Below are positions 10,601-17,795 of a stretch of 64,000 nucleotides of DNA, in pieces. Every line of letters begins with the position of its first letter. The stretch's first letter is position 1. The stretch is from Branchiostoma floridae (Eukaryota; Chordata; Leptocardii; Amphioxiformes; Branchiostomatidae), in the NCBI RefSeq assembly GCF_000003815.2, contig NW_023365758.1:245608-309607 (forward strand). The letters are read 5' to 3'. Made by a program: the position numbers and the translations under genes. The notes beneath the pieces are model-generated. The model was not told where the DNA came from, did not search any database, and saw only the letters and a program-made list of their open reading frames with translations.

Positions 10601-10763
10601 CCAGTACACACCATGGCCGTCCCAGGAGGACGTCCTCGCGAGTCTGTGGAAGGAGCACCAATGGGAGGACTTCAAGCGGGACGCACTATACCGCGCGGTC
10701 AGCAGCGTCACCTCGCGACAGGCCGTGCAAATGCAGAGACCCAAAACTACAAAAACGAATTGA
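332..10763 (+). CDS. CNBD2: CNBD2-like cyclic nucleotide-binding protein, 3' part, spliced
   Basis: The gene is rebuilt from GT-AG sites and frame. Exons: 332-406, 3646-3734, 4175-4248, 5020-5084, 5847-5930, 6403-6464, 7110-7187, 7543-7603, 8006-8156, 8612-8721, 9207-9305, 9712-9762, 9980-10069, 10605-10763 (TGA). They sum to 1248 bp, 415 residues, with no stop. A candidate duplicated cassette (8208-8306) would add 33 residues. The first cyclic-nucleotide-binding domain covers about residues 33-130. It has FGE at 100-102 and an Arg at 111 in KRKSTV, the phosphate-binding-cassette pattern, so cAMP/cGMP binding is plausible. A second, degenerate domain covers about residues 165-345 (IYVVKTGQCKVLK, then VLDVLGPGQCFG), without the cassette Glu. 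The C-terminal block (KKKFFLKHA, then YTPWPSQEDVL) resembles CNBD2 as I recall the family. Mammalian CNBD2 is a cytosolic protein needed for sperm formation. The N-terminus is missing. Naming CNBD2 rather than another CNBD relative is inference. Confidence 0.8.
408..1048 (+). mobile_element. LINE (L1/Tx1-like), 5'-truncated, left part
   Basis: The reading frame from 440 encodes the end of a non-LTR retrotransposon reverse-transcriptase polyprotein. Visible are KVLLNRWRF and a zinc-binding tail, CELC...H...C, in the pattern of the RT zinc-binding domain. An in-frame TAA at 437 and the host donor at 407 show that the element is truncated and sits just inside the intron. At 1042-1048 (AAAACAT) it is interrupted by a minus-strand LINE. 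Its frame resumes at 2696. The last codons of the uninterrupted reading frame (to 1099) belong to the inserted element. L1/Tx1 assignment is inference from the zinc-binding tail. Confidence 0.75.
1049..2695 (-). mobile_element. CR1-like LINE inserted in another LINE; RT domain
   Basis: The minus strand encodes an almost complete reverse-transcriptase core (open frame 2758-1283; element-derived from about 2695). Motifs in order are NPRKAHGPDNIPNW, FADMSKAFDRVDH, SGVPQGGVLSP and the catalytic YADD, followed by the usual C-terminal IERVQRRALRIISLG and LPTLKERREAA. The endonuclease is absent, so it is 5'-truncated. The 3' end runs into a (AATTG)-type tail at about 1052-1080. It is bounded by the 7-bp direct repeat AAAACAT at 1042-1048 and 2696-2702. 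The RT reading frame is open, so the copy is fairly young, but it cannot move on its own. Confidence 0.88.
2696..3056 (+). mobile_element. LINE (L1/Tx1-like), right part and 3' UTR
   Basis: The interrupted frame of the 440-1048 fragment continues here in the same phase after the duplicated AAAACAT and stops at TGA 2775-2777. The 3' UTR is a degenerate minisatellite, then an AATAAA-containing end and an A-rich tail at about 3039-3058. Confidence 0.7.
2790..3030 (+). repeat. Degenerate ~30-bp minisatellite in LINE 3' UTR
   Basis: About seven diverged copies of a unit containing GTACTTGAACTGAAATATG can be read between 2806 and 3030, with spacing of about 22-50 bp. Confidence 0.7.
3057..3645. 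repeat. Intron segment with dispersed-repeat fragment
   Basis: Mostly unassigned. The stretch 3490-3590 (GAAAAGCGGCCTGTGGGCCG) is the reverse complement of a block repeated at 15925-15990 and 16415-16480, probably an old retroelement 3' end. The rest shows nothing I can name. Confidence 0.45.
3646..3734 (+). CDS. CNBD2: CNBD2-like exon b
   Basis: The acceptor is ccttccttccag and the donor is gtgggg. It is 89 bp, ends in phase 2, and encodes FPFEIQKQLCQVAWYD, the start of the first binding domain. Confidence 0.85.
4175..4248 (+). CDS. CNBD2: CNBD2-like exon c
   Basis: The acceptor is cgtccccag and the donor is gtaagt. It encodes GRVIIREGHAADGFYFVLSG, the classic beta-roll of a cyclic-nucleotide-binding domain (hydrophobic strand, REG, then FYFVLSG). 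It ends in phase 1. Confidence 0.9.
4272..4740 (-). mobile_element. LINE 3' end with RT zinc-binding tail
   Basis: On the minus strand about 4735-4530 encodes LCPTCHNDIENEFHFVMDCP, the C-terminal zinc-binding tail of a non-LTR retrotransposon. An AT-rich 3' UTR follows, ending at AAAGTTCTTTATATC on the minus strand. The same 3' terminus (plus-strand motif AGAACTTTATTGCGCAAC) recurs near 36198. It lies inside an intron. Confidence 0.75.
5020..5084 (+). CDS. CNBD2: CNBD2-like exon d
   Basis: The acceptor is ttcttatcag and the donor is gtaaga. It encodes VESYAAEDEANTVLRHGMKF, ending FG in phase 0, just before the phosphate-binding cassette. Confidence 0.88.
5157..5648 (-). mobile_element. tRNA-derived SINE, near full length
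   Basis: Read on the minus strand, it starts GGGGCCGCG and has a pol III A box (TAGCACAGTGGTAGTG, 5639-5624) and B box (GGTTCGAATCC, 5596-5586). A body of about 400 bp follows, then an A-rich tail at 5157-5180. The body includes GGGAAAGGCACTTTACACGA, also found in the fragments near 17650 and 23200. It is inserted in the intron between 5085 and 5846. Confidence 0.82.
5847..5930 (+). CDS. CNBD2: CNBD2-like exon e, phosphate-binding cassette
   Basis: The acceptor is ttaccctag and the donor is gttagc. It has 28 codons in phase 0 and encodes ERELLTRTKRKSTVL. With the preceding FG it forms FGE...R, the Glu and Arg that hold the ribose and phosphate of cAMP/cGMP in this family. Confidence 0.9.
5931..6402. 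other. Intron with possible LINE 3' end
   Basis: About 6100-6270 ends in ACAATAAAGATCTTCAAG, like an old plus-strand retroelement 3' UTR. Otherwise nothing was recognised. Confidence 0.35.
6403..6464 (+). CDS. CNBD2: CNBD2-like exon f
   Basis: The acceptor is ttccgttgcag and the donor is gtaggt. It encodes DYVRIFNLQEDMETANLDIC, the C-terminal helix of the first binding domain, and ends in phase 2. Confidence 0.85.
6638..6832. mobile_element. Degenerate hairpin element
   Basis: The two halves are imperfect inverted repeats: GACCGATCC near 6647 against GGATCGGTCC near 6797, and TATTTCGAACACCTCCGTCAA against TTGACGGAGTTGTTGGAAAT. This is probably an old MITE. The reading frame crossing it is incidental. 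Confidence 0.5.
7110..7187 (+). CDS. CNBD2: CNBD2-like exon g
   Basis: The acceptor is atccctacag and the donor is gtaagt. It encodes HLSVFKLWPIEKLEEHPDAW, the linker leading to the second domain, and ends in phase 2. Confidence 0.85.
7205..7425 (+). mobile_element. tRNA-derived SINE, second type
   Basis: A B-box-like GAGTTCGATTC lies at 7253-7263, with a possible A box around 7231. The body (TGGCCCAGGGCTACTGAAAC) differs from the 5157-5648 family. It lies inside an intron. Confidence 0.5.
7543..7603 (+). CDS. CNBD2: CNBD2-like exon h
   Basis: The acceptor is ttttgttccag and the donor is gtatgt. It encodes PGFVIVPDSKRCDWIYVVKT, the beta-roll of the second binding domain, and ends in phase 0. 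Confidence 0.88.
7686..7830. repeat. Purine-rich low-complexity tract
   Basis: AGAGAGGGAGAACAGGG-type sequence. It explains the long minus-strand reading frames here, which are not genes. Confidence 0.7.
7826..7905 (+). pseudogene. Broken copy of the start of exon i
   Basis: The last 45 or so intron bases plus about 30 exon bases of exon i are duplicated 133 bp upstream (CAGGGCTAGTGTAAGGTGCT against CAGGGCCAGTGTAAGGTGCT). The copy has TAG in place of the second codon CAG and no matching donor, so it is a dead exon fragment. Confidence 0.7.
8006..8156 (+). CDS. CNBD2: CNBD2-like exon i
   Basis: The acceptor is cccctccccag and the donor is gtttgt. It has 50 codons plus one base and encodes GQCKVLKRMTPNEGW, then a charged, probably helical stretch with YSREMSRAHQERKELI. 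Both ends of this exon have been locally duplicated (7826-7905 and 8208-8306). Confidence 0.85.
8157..8207 (+). repeat. (TTGT)n microsatellite between duplicated exons
   Basis: A 51-bp GT...AG interval, nearly all TTTG repeats. If spliced it is a very short intron. Confidence 0.7.
8208..8306 (+). CDS. CNBD2: Candidate duplicated cassette exon of CNBD2-like gene
   Basis: This is a copy of 8058-8156 (period 150 bp). It differs at 6 of 99 positions, four of them silent third positions and two giving D to N and R to L. It is preceded by AG (8206-8207), followed by the same GTTTGT donor, and is exactly 33 codons in phase 1 at both ends. Exon i can therefore splice to it and it to exon j without loss of frame (DQRQENRLLYSREMS...). 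The acceptor lacks a good pyrimidine tract. It could instead be an unused intronic duplicate. Confidence 0.45.
8320..8485 (+). repeat. (TG)n microsatellite
   Basis: Long TG/TGCG repeats. They account for the Val-Cys-rich reading frame in this interval. Confidence 0.9.
8612..8721 (+). CDS. CNBD2: CNBD2-like exon j
   Basis: The acceptor is gggcttcttcacag and the donor is gtacct. Only the frame reading DNRALISVLWRNVRKS is open and gives the phase 1 entry and phase 0 exit needed by the neighbours. A Met-start frame at 8637 in the same exon does not fit the next exon. This is the least conserved exon and its 5' edge is the least certain. Confidence 0.65.
8908..9070. mobile_element. Hairpin MITE flanked by 16-bp direct repeat
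   Basis: The arms CCAAAAAGCAGCTACTCGAG...GATTTTGGAAA (from 8926) and TTTCCAAAATAATATCC...CTGCTTTTTGG (to 9021) are inverted repeats. The perfect 16-mer GACGTACAATACCTTA lies on both sides (8908-8923, 9055-9070). Related copies are at 12457-12610, 13740-13910 and a fragment near 36085-36125. Confidence 0.72.
9207..9305 (+). CDS. CNBD2: CNBD2-like exon k
   Basis: The acceptor is tttttttttccag and the donor is gtacgt. It has 33 codons in phase 0 and encodes KPVFVVLDVLGPGQCF, the second-domain strand leading to its degenerate cassette. Confidence 0.87.
9484..9556. repeat. Small double-hairpin repeat in intron
   Basis: Two short stem-loops, GCCTGCAAAGCAGG and GCCCTGAAGGGC, lie between CTAGC and GCTAG. 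The surrounding intron (9306-9711) shows nothing else. Confidence 0.45.
9712..9762 (+). CDS. CNBD2: CNBD2-like exon l
   Basis: The acceptor is tgatattccag and the donor is gtaagt. It has 17 codons in phase 0 (GFRSVLASSERGPSVSL). It completes FGFRSVL, where the Glu of a working phosphate-binding cassette is missing. Confidence 0.85.
9980..10069 (+). CDS. CNBD2: CNBD2-like exon m
   Basis: The acceptor is gttatttccag and the donor is gtaaga. It has 30 codons in phase 0, encoding VSNSAEVIQIKKKFFLKHAD. The end of the second domain and its helix resemble CNBD2 proteins. Confidence 0.87.
10115..10604 (+). repeat. (GATT)n microsatellite-rich intron
   Basis: Long, partly degenerate TTGATTGATTGA tracts fill the intron. 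The repeat runs straight into the acceptor (gattgattccag), so it supplies the polypyrimidine region of the last exon. Confidence 0.9.
10605..10763 (+). CDS. CNBD2: CNBD2-like last coding exon
   Basis: 52 codons and TGA at 10761-10763, starting YTPWPSQEDVLASLWKEHQW. It is a basic C-terminal tail typical of the end of this family. The open frame starting at 10595 in another phase is a shadow. Confidence 0.88.
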   Translation, partial: YTPWPSQEDVLASLWKEHQWEDFKRDALYRAVSSVTSRQAVQMQRPKTTKTN

Positions 10764-11215
10764 TGGAAATATTGTTTAATGGAGCAACAGAGTTTCTTAT
10801 TGCCCAAGTTTTATGGATCGGTTGGCACGAGGAAAAGGAGGTTTGTCCTGAGTCTGGACAAGTGTTCATAACTGTGACAATCGACCTCTGGAACAGTTGT
10901 TGTTGCTGGCACATGCTGCTTAGTACTTCGCTGCTACCCCTTTCTGTTTTTTTTTTACAGAATTGGCATTTCAGTTGCTGTCAAGATCTGGTAGAAAATA
11001 CTTATACAAGGTGATATACACCTGAGCCATTTGTTTTTTCTTGAAATGAATTGTATCTGGGGCTGGGCCCTTAAAAATTGAAAGTTGTTCCGTCGATGAA
11101 AGTGTAGAAATATGGTGCCAGGAAAAGGCTGCTACAAGAAGAATCATGACAATCTATCAATGTAGTTACTAATGCTAGATATCATAATAAAACATTAAAA
11201 TGAGACGTTAAAGTG
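10764..11215 (+). terminator. CNBD2: 3' UTR and poly(A) signal of CNBD2-like gene
   Basis: AATAAA at 11186-11191 is the first good poly(A) signal after the stop, giving a 3' UTR of about 440 bp. Nothing else was seen here. Confidence 0.6.
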
Positions 11216-11422
11216 CTTGGCGTTCATCTTTATCTTCTAGCTGTAGCTCATGGAAAGCTCTTGTGAACAGTCTTACTGCCCCTACGGCCACCTGAGCTCT
11301 GGGACTGATGGATGGATGGATGTAGTTCATACATTGACTGCTAGGTGGCGCTAGCGAGCTTTTTATACATGTGCTAGGTTGTAAGTAGTAGGTAGTAGTA
11401 TCGTAAGTCGCCCAGCTTCTTT
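11216..11422. other. Intergenic, no recognised feature
   Basis: There is a short GATG repeat at 11308-11322, otherwise nothing. Confidence 0.5.
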
Positions 11423-11562
11423 AGCCTCTATCAGGCTCCGCATGTGGTTGGAAAACCGTAAAGATTAGAAAAATAGACATATAACACACCAGAGGAGTTG
11501 ACCAATCTCTTTTAGGCCACCTTCTACTGTTTTTCTGCGAAATGTGGAGCCTGGTAGAGGCT
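11423..11562. mobile_element. Hairpin MITE, family A, copy 1
   Basis: Terminal inverted repeats AGCCTCTATCAGGCTCC and GGAGCCTGGTAGAGGCT. Inner arms contain AATAGACATATAACACACCAG. The family recurs at about 11970-12125, 12270-12440 and 23935-24137. Confidence 0.7.
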
Positions 11563-11825
11563 ACACCTTCCCCTTCTTTAATAACCCTTAGAGCCATTGA
11601 TACATACACTTCCAAACTATGTACAAGTCGCTCTTGACCACACCTATCCATGCACAGAGCAACAAACTTTGGGAAATAAGAAGGAAACCCAAGCGCCGAC
11701 AACTCCCCAAGACCCCGCACTCAGCCTAAACGCCTCTGGGTGTGAGTATCTAATTACAACTCCAGATATGAGTACGGGTAATTAAAGAGGCACGGTTCTC
11801 TTATCTATGCGTGCTGCTACCGTTT
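11563..11825. other. Intergenic, nothing recognised
   Basis: No supported feature. Confidence 0.4.
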
Positions 11826-12440
11826 GTTGCGCCCGATGAGTATAATTACAGCACTAGTGATGGCACATAATGTCGGAACTGTGACATACCGATGTAATAC
11901 ATAATTTCCAATGGGATGTTGAGTGTTCAAGAGCGACCAAAATGTCATCGGTAGTTTCTACATACTAGACACCACAGGTCGCTTGAAAATAGTAGGAATT
12001 TGCAAATATAGACAGATAACTAGTGCCAGAGGAGTTAGTTGGCCTGGGAGAATACTGTGTTCCCCGGCCAGATAACTCATTCGGCAAACTGCCTGTCTAT
12101 TTGGCCCACTTCTGCTATTTTCTACTCTTTTTTGCGCCCGATGAGTCTAATTACAGCACTGGTAATGGTACATAATGTCGGATCTGCAACATACCGTTGT
12201 AATACATCATTTCCCATGAGATTTTTTAAATGTTCAAGAGCTACCTAGATGTCATCAGTAGTCTCCACTAGACACCACATGTCACTTGAAAATAGTAGGA
12301 ATTGGCAATATAGACAGATAGCATACCAGAAGAATTAGTTGGACCGGGAGAACAGTTTCAAACCTCAAACTGTACTACTCAGCCAACTATTAAACACCTC
12401 TGGAAGTTACCTGTCTATTTAGTCAATTTCTGCTACTTTC
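11826..12440. repeat. Two-copy tandem duplication, ~308-bp unit, each with a family A MITE
   Basis: GCGCCCGATGAGT.TAATTACAGCACT starts both units (about 11829 and 12135). Each unit then runs into a MITE with inner arm GAAAATAGTAGGAATT and AATATAGACAGATA (about 11970-12125 and 12270-12440). The MITE was present before the duplication. Confidence 0.75.
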
Positions 12441-12456
12441 TAAGTGAATTTCATTG

Positions 12457-12610
12457 ATACGCCAAATAGCAAAATTCTCAAGCAACTGGGTATGATTTGG
12501 GATCATTTTGTTAACGTTCAGACGTTTCCGGTAGCACCCGCTACTTTTCGTCAGTTGACCGTTTCCAAAATCATACCCGGTTGCTTGAGTAACTGCTATT
12601 TGGCGAGTAT
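12457..12610. mobile_element. Hairpin MITE, family B, copy 2
   Basis: Arms CCAAATAGC...CTCAAGCAACTGGGTATGAT and TCATACCCGGTTGCTTGAG...GCTATTTGG form a long stem. Possible 15-bp flanking repeats lie at 12444-12458 and 12617-12631 (GTGAATTTCATTGAT against GTGTATTTCATAGAT, two mismatches). Confidence 0.75.
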
Positions 12611-13735
12611 AAGGGAGTGTATTTCATAGATTTTGTGTCTTACGCATTCTACTTAAGCACCATTCCAGTTATATAGTCACACAATTTTGGTCGTCTCCAT
12701 CCGTTGTAATGACGCATAAAATGACGGGCCGGTGACATACCTATATAAGTGGCTAGCTGAGAGGCAGACTAGCAATTATCTCCGTTTTATCCAAACACAA
12801 AAGTTTCCATCGTGGGAAAATGGTCCGGTCGGTTGGATCATCGACATCGTGTCTCATAAACTGATCCTCAGAATTTTAAGACTCTTTTCTGAGATGTTTA
12901 GAGCACTGGACTTAAGTCTATAATTGGTGTTCTTGTTTAGTACCTGGCGCAGACTGGCTCCTGGCACGATGTGCAACCGATAACTCAGGTGGTCAACGAA
13001 CTCGGATGACCCCACAACAGATGCTGGGTACCAGTGTTCACCAGGGCTTAAAAACTTTAAGGTTAAGTTTTAAAAAAATGATAAACCCCGGGTACCAGTT
13101 CTGGACTTCTCGCTTATATTCTCCTTCAAAAATTTTATTATAAACCATCTTAAAACTATTTCAAGGGGGTGCGCACTGATAAATTAGGAATCTTTTATCA
13201 GTATAATCAACTGCTTACCTTATAATGTATAGCTAACGTGGCTAGTACAAGCACTAGCTTGTTGCCTGCCCCCTCCCTCCCCCTCTCCGGGGTGTCAGTC
13301 CACCCGCTGTGCCCATCTCTCACGTCACAGGCTCACCTGGGACATCAAAGCGCGCCGCCCCGCTCAGCGCACACCTGAGACGCCCAGGTGTAACCTGATC
13401 TGACAGGGGCAGGCCGGGAAATCACGGGATAGCCTCGGTTTAATGTAGCGGAAAAATGGGCTGATATTTGCATTACATGTCAACAATAACATTTTTTCTG
13501 TATGTACATTACGTTATTACATGTATATTCAAACAACAAAGAGGTTAGGGATTAAAAGATTAACTAAGCTTAAGTAAGATTATGTTTCTTTGTTGAAAAG
13601 ATGTTGACCACATGACCTCCACCTGCCTTGTTTGACCAGGGAGGTCTTTTGAAGCTACTCGGTTTGACACATTGGTGTCATATTACAAAAAGCTGAGATT
13701 AGACATTGTAGTGTTATGAAGTGGAACTGGGAAGT
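12611..13735. other. Intergenic with GC-rich patch
   Basis: 13265-13435 is GC- and CpG-rich inside AT-rich DNA and carries CACCTG boxes. It could be regulatory. No coding signal. Confidence 0.4.
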
Positions 13736-13912
13736 GGAAAAGATCGAGTAGTTGGATATGATTTGGGAAAAGGTCAGACATTTCAGTGAAACTGACGGAA
13801 GGTAGTGGATGCCACCTGAAATGTCTGCCATTTCCAAAATCATATCCAGTGGCTTGTGTATGTACTATTTGGCTCATTTCATTTTACCTGGATGTCTGGC
13901 CTTCATTGAAGT
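13736..13912. mobile_element. Hairpin MITE, family B, copy 3
   Basis: GAGTAGTTGGATATGATTTG and CAAAATCATATCCAGTGGCT are inverted. The inner arms CAGACATTTCAG and CTGAAATGTCTG are also inverted. It shares the 3' flank TACCTGGATGTCT with the copy near 9030. Confidence 0.65.
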
Positions 13913-13979
13913 GGGGAAAATATTCTACTATTTTCTAACACCGGCCTCTGGGAATATATTATGACACCTCTGTTCTGTT

Positions 13980-14240
13980 TAACTGTTACCTAAGTTTGTT
14001 TAGCAGCTTCTGCTTATGTTTCCTACGTTCAGTTACGTTGTACATGTATTACCCTCTGTTCATTTATACTATTTGTTGATGTGTCTTATAAGCCCAGATT
14101 AGATTAACGCACGGCACTTTAATAAATCATCATTCATTCATTTGTATGTAGCTAAGATTCCTCGACTTCTGTATGTTTCATGTTGCAGTTGGCCCTCGGG
14201 CAAGAACTTGCAAATAAACTTTCTTTCTCCATTAAACATG
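13980..14240 (+). mobile_element. Two LINE/SINE 3' ends in series
   Basis: 13980-14130 ends GCACTTTAATAAATCATC. 14180-14222 carries GCCCTCGGGCAAGAACTTGC followed by AAATAAA, a terminus that recurs at 41700-41740 (plus) and 50405-50460 (minus). These are old retroelement tails. Confidence 0.5.
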
Positions 14241-14982
14241 GCGTACAAATTACATGGCATTATAAACTGCTGGCATTTACAGACTTTGACACAAGTACTT
14301 ATTTGCAAGTCATAAGAAGCTCTGGTGGGGGAGCCTCAAGATCATATACAATTCGTAATCACTAACCCCCATGCAGGCCCTCTGTTCCGCCGAAGGGCAG
14401 CTACATTAATCGGTGCCCTACCACATGTACAGATGAGGTGACACTCATTACCAGCTAGTCCGTGTGATATTTGGGCAGGTATTGTACCTGGGCGGCCAGG
14501 TGTGCGGGTTTACACCTGGGCAGGTACCGAGGTGTGACAGGTGCACGGCAGGGTGCCGTTACACACCGGCCGGGAGAGGTCAGGGGTCACGCGGCGAGCC
14601 TTTGATGTCGGTCGGTTCGGTGTAGCACATACAAGTACATAAATAATGGGGGTGGGTACACATTTATGTGTTGTTTACGAGGATTCCACTCACTTGATTC
14701 AACAGGAAAATGAGGTAACATTTCAAAATCTGATGAGTTTACAACGTGCTCTTAGAATAGATATAAAAACAGTTATTCATATAACCTCCTTATATTACAG
14801 ACCTACGGTGTATAGTGAATTTTATCACGAACTATATATACTGTTACTTATAGAAGACTCATAGAAACGTAGAAATGTCTACGTTTTACTATCAACTATA
14901 TATATGCGTGTAATAGATCTGACAGAAACGCCCTAAGTTGTGTAAAGGCTCCTTAATCTTACAATCAGACCATTCACTGTTG
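14241..14982. other. Intergenic with GC-rich patch
   Basis: 14440-14620 is GC-rich with several CAGGTG/CACCTG boxes. Candidate regulatory DNA. No coding signal. Confidence 0.35.
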
Positions 14983-15305
14983 CACTGCTCGTGTTTTGCG
15001 ACCGTGTTGCTTTTTAAGAGTAACGATTCCGGTTCAATGCGCATTGTGTAAATACATATATAACGTTACTCGTATACACATGCTTTCTTTTCTGTACGTG
15101 TGACACAAGTGTGGATTTATACTAGAATACGGAAGGGACTTCAATTCGCGTCGTGTTTTGCTTGTTAAGAGCAACAATTCCGGGTCAATGCTCAATGCTC
15201 AATGTGTACCGTACATGTATATAAATACTCATGTACACATCCGTTCTTTTGTGTACTTGTGACACCATTGCAAATTTATACTAGAATACAGAAGGGACTT
15301 TAATT
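14983..15305. repeat. Two-copy tandem duplication, ~160-bp unit
   Basis: TATACTAGAATAC.GAAGGGAC occurs at 15118 and 15277, with the preceding ~130 bp also alignable (CGTGTTTTGC near 14991 and 15151). Confidence 0.7.
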
Positions 15306-15359
15306 CAAACCAACCATGGATGAATATGCATGGGACCATTCTACTATTGGTAGGAAATA

Positions 15360-16640
15360 AATCTGTCTTAGTAGCAGTTATAAATCTAACGTTAGTGCAG
15401 GAATAAACACAACTATCTGTTTGCTAAACATCGTAGATCAACTTCAAGCCTGTTTTTATTTCATTAACCTCTTTATACTTCCTCAGCGATTTGGGCTCTT
15501 GGAAAATTGATTTTTCTGCTCAACATATAAAACATTTAGTGGGCTGTTGCGTAGAGAAAATCGTTGGAAAGAATTAAGGAAAATTGGAAGTGTACTAATT
15601 ACTTTGTTACCATGCAACAAATACAACATTGAAGATTTATATTGCAGACTTGACTTTGGCCTACAGCCACCACAAATGCATACACATGACATTGAGCTAT
15701 CGTAACCCTACCTATAGATAGGAAATGACGATAGTTTTGAATAGACAGCAGTTACAAATCGTATGTTAATGCAGGAACAGCCACAACTATATGTTTGCTA
15801 AATAGTCTCTACTGATGTTCTTTCATCAGTTATTCTATTTCTTAGCCCTTGGAACATTTTGAAAACGTTTTCGCCGTTTGATATACTAAGTATTGCAAAG
15901 ATCTGGTAGAGTTGATGCGATTTGTTTGAACCTTTATTTATTCATGAGAAGCTCAAATCGACCTGCAGGCCGCTTTTCATTGAGGTCATGAGGGTCAGAT
16001 AACATACAACAGAGATACAGGTAGCAGGAACGAAGGAAGGAAAGTTGGAAGTGTTTGAGTTGAATACTTTGATACCTTTTACCATGCTACAAGAACAACG
16101 CTGTATGTTTATAATGCAGTCTTGACTTTGGTCCAAAGCCACCACAAATGAATACATATGACACAGAGTTGTTGTAACCCTACCTATAGATATCAAATGG
16201 AGATAGTCTTAAATAGACAGCAGTTATAAATCGTATGTTAATACAGGAACAACCGCAACTATATGTTTGCTAAATAGTCTCAACTGTTATCCTGGGTTTC
16301 TTTCATTAGTTATTCTGCTCCTTAACCCTCGGAACTTCGGAAAAGTTGATAACTTTTTGCCGATTGATATACTAAGTATTGGAAGGTCTAGTAGAGTTGA
16401 TATGATTTGTTTGAACTTTGTTTATTCATGAGAAGCTCATATCGACCTACAGGCTGTTTTTCATTGAGGTCATGAGGGAGGTAAGGGGCAGATAAAATAA
16501 AACAGAGATATAGATAGCAGGAACGAAGGAAGGAAAGTTGGAAGTATTTGAGTTACTTACTTCCTACCATGCTACAAGAACAACACTGTATGTTTATATT
16601 GCAGACTTGACTTTGGTCCAAACCACCACAAATGATCAAA
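15360..16640. repeat. Three-copy tandem duplication, ~375-485-bp unit
   Basis: CTTGACTTTGG.C starts at 15649, 16121 and 16606. GCAGTTA.AAATC occurs near 15374, 15748 and 16219. The second and third copies contain a block (GACCTGCAGGCCGCTTTTCA) seen inverted at about 3500. Short reading frames inside are incidental. Confidence 0.78.
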
Positions 16641-17584
16641 CACGACACAGAGTTTTTCTAAAGTACCTTTCCTTTATTCTTAAACAAAATAGTACATTAG
16701 TAGTACATGTACAACGACTATTACTTCTACAATCTACAACTATTGCAGGTGGAGTGATATAATGTACAGGCGTCTCCTATCACATGGGTAAGAGTACAAG
16801 CACAAGGAAGTTGAGATTGAATTTCTACAATCACAACTATTGCACAAGCAGCATTTCTTCGTCCATACACATCTTTCTCAGACACAGAGCTACTTTGAGG
16901 CAGCGGTCAGTGTCTCTGTTATTCCTCTGGGTTCTGGGCACCTTTTCCTTCTCACAATGTCAATGTTAAGCGTTATCAAGTCTCCCGAATTCACCGTTAA
17001 GCGTTACCAAGACCACCCCATGCAGACCCTCCTGTAACACTCCACCTCTAGATGAACTACTAAGATATTCTGATTAGCATTTGGGTGAAAGTTCAGCACT
17101 GGAACAATGTCGGGCTTTTAATTCATCACAATGTAAATTCAAATTTACTTCTATTTTAGTTCAGGAAGAGCTGGAATTAGAAACAGAAATCCTTCCATGT
17201 CAATCCTCAAGAGTTTTAACGAGTTTGTCCAATGCAAGGGCATGGCCATTTTCTAAGCACTGTAATACTTACCACTGTAATACTTACTCAGCACATGCCA
17301 AGACCTGAAGGAATTTCATTGTGATAGGATTTTGGCTCTTGATATGTTATCGTGCCATATCACCACCATTGCTAAGTTTATTTGTTCCTTTTCTGTGTTG
17401 AAATGAGGTACTTACTTCAGGAGTTCAGGACAGTGCCACGTTATCATTGTCTTTGTTTTAGTCCGTCCTGGTGAAAATAAATGAATAAATGAAGGTATTT
17501 CTATACCCAATGTGTTATCGGTACTGTCACAACAAACAAATAGCTTATATATATATATATTATATATAAAATATAAGAAGAAAG
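16641..17584. other. Intergenic, LINE-end-like fragment and (TA)n
   Basis: 17455-17500 ends GAAAATAAATGAATAAATG, like a retroelement 3' end. A (TA)n tract lies at 17545-17572. Nothing else. Confidence 0.35.
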
Positions 17585-17795
17585 AGTTTTAGGGCACTTG
17601 TATCCATTCAACGTCCTATACGAGGGACGCTAGGGACTCATTTCCACCAGAGTGAAGCGAGAAAACTCACGTTAAGTGCCTTTCCCAAGGGTAAAAGATC
17701 GGTGACATGACAGGATTCGAACCATGGACCTCTTGGGCCTTGGGCCAAACACGTTGCCGTTCACCCCAGGCGACCTCACCTGAGGATGTGCGCGT
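17585..17795 (-). mobile_element. tRNA-derived SINE fragment
   Basis: Same family as 5157-5648, minus strand: B box GGTTCGAATCC (17723-17713), then GGGAAAGGCACTTAACGTGA and GTCCCTCGTATAGGACGTTG. The 3' half is missing. Confidence 0.72.
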
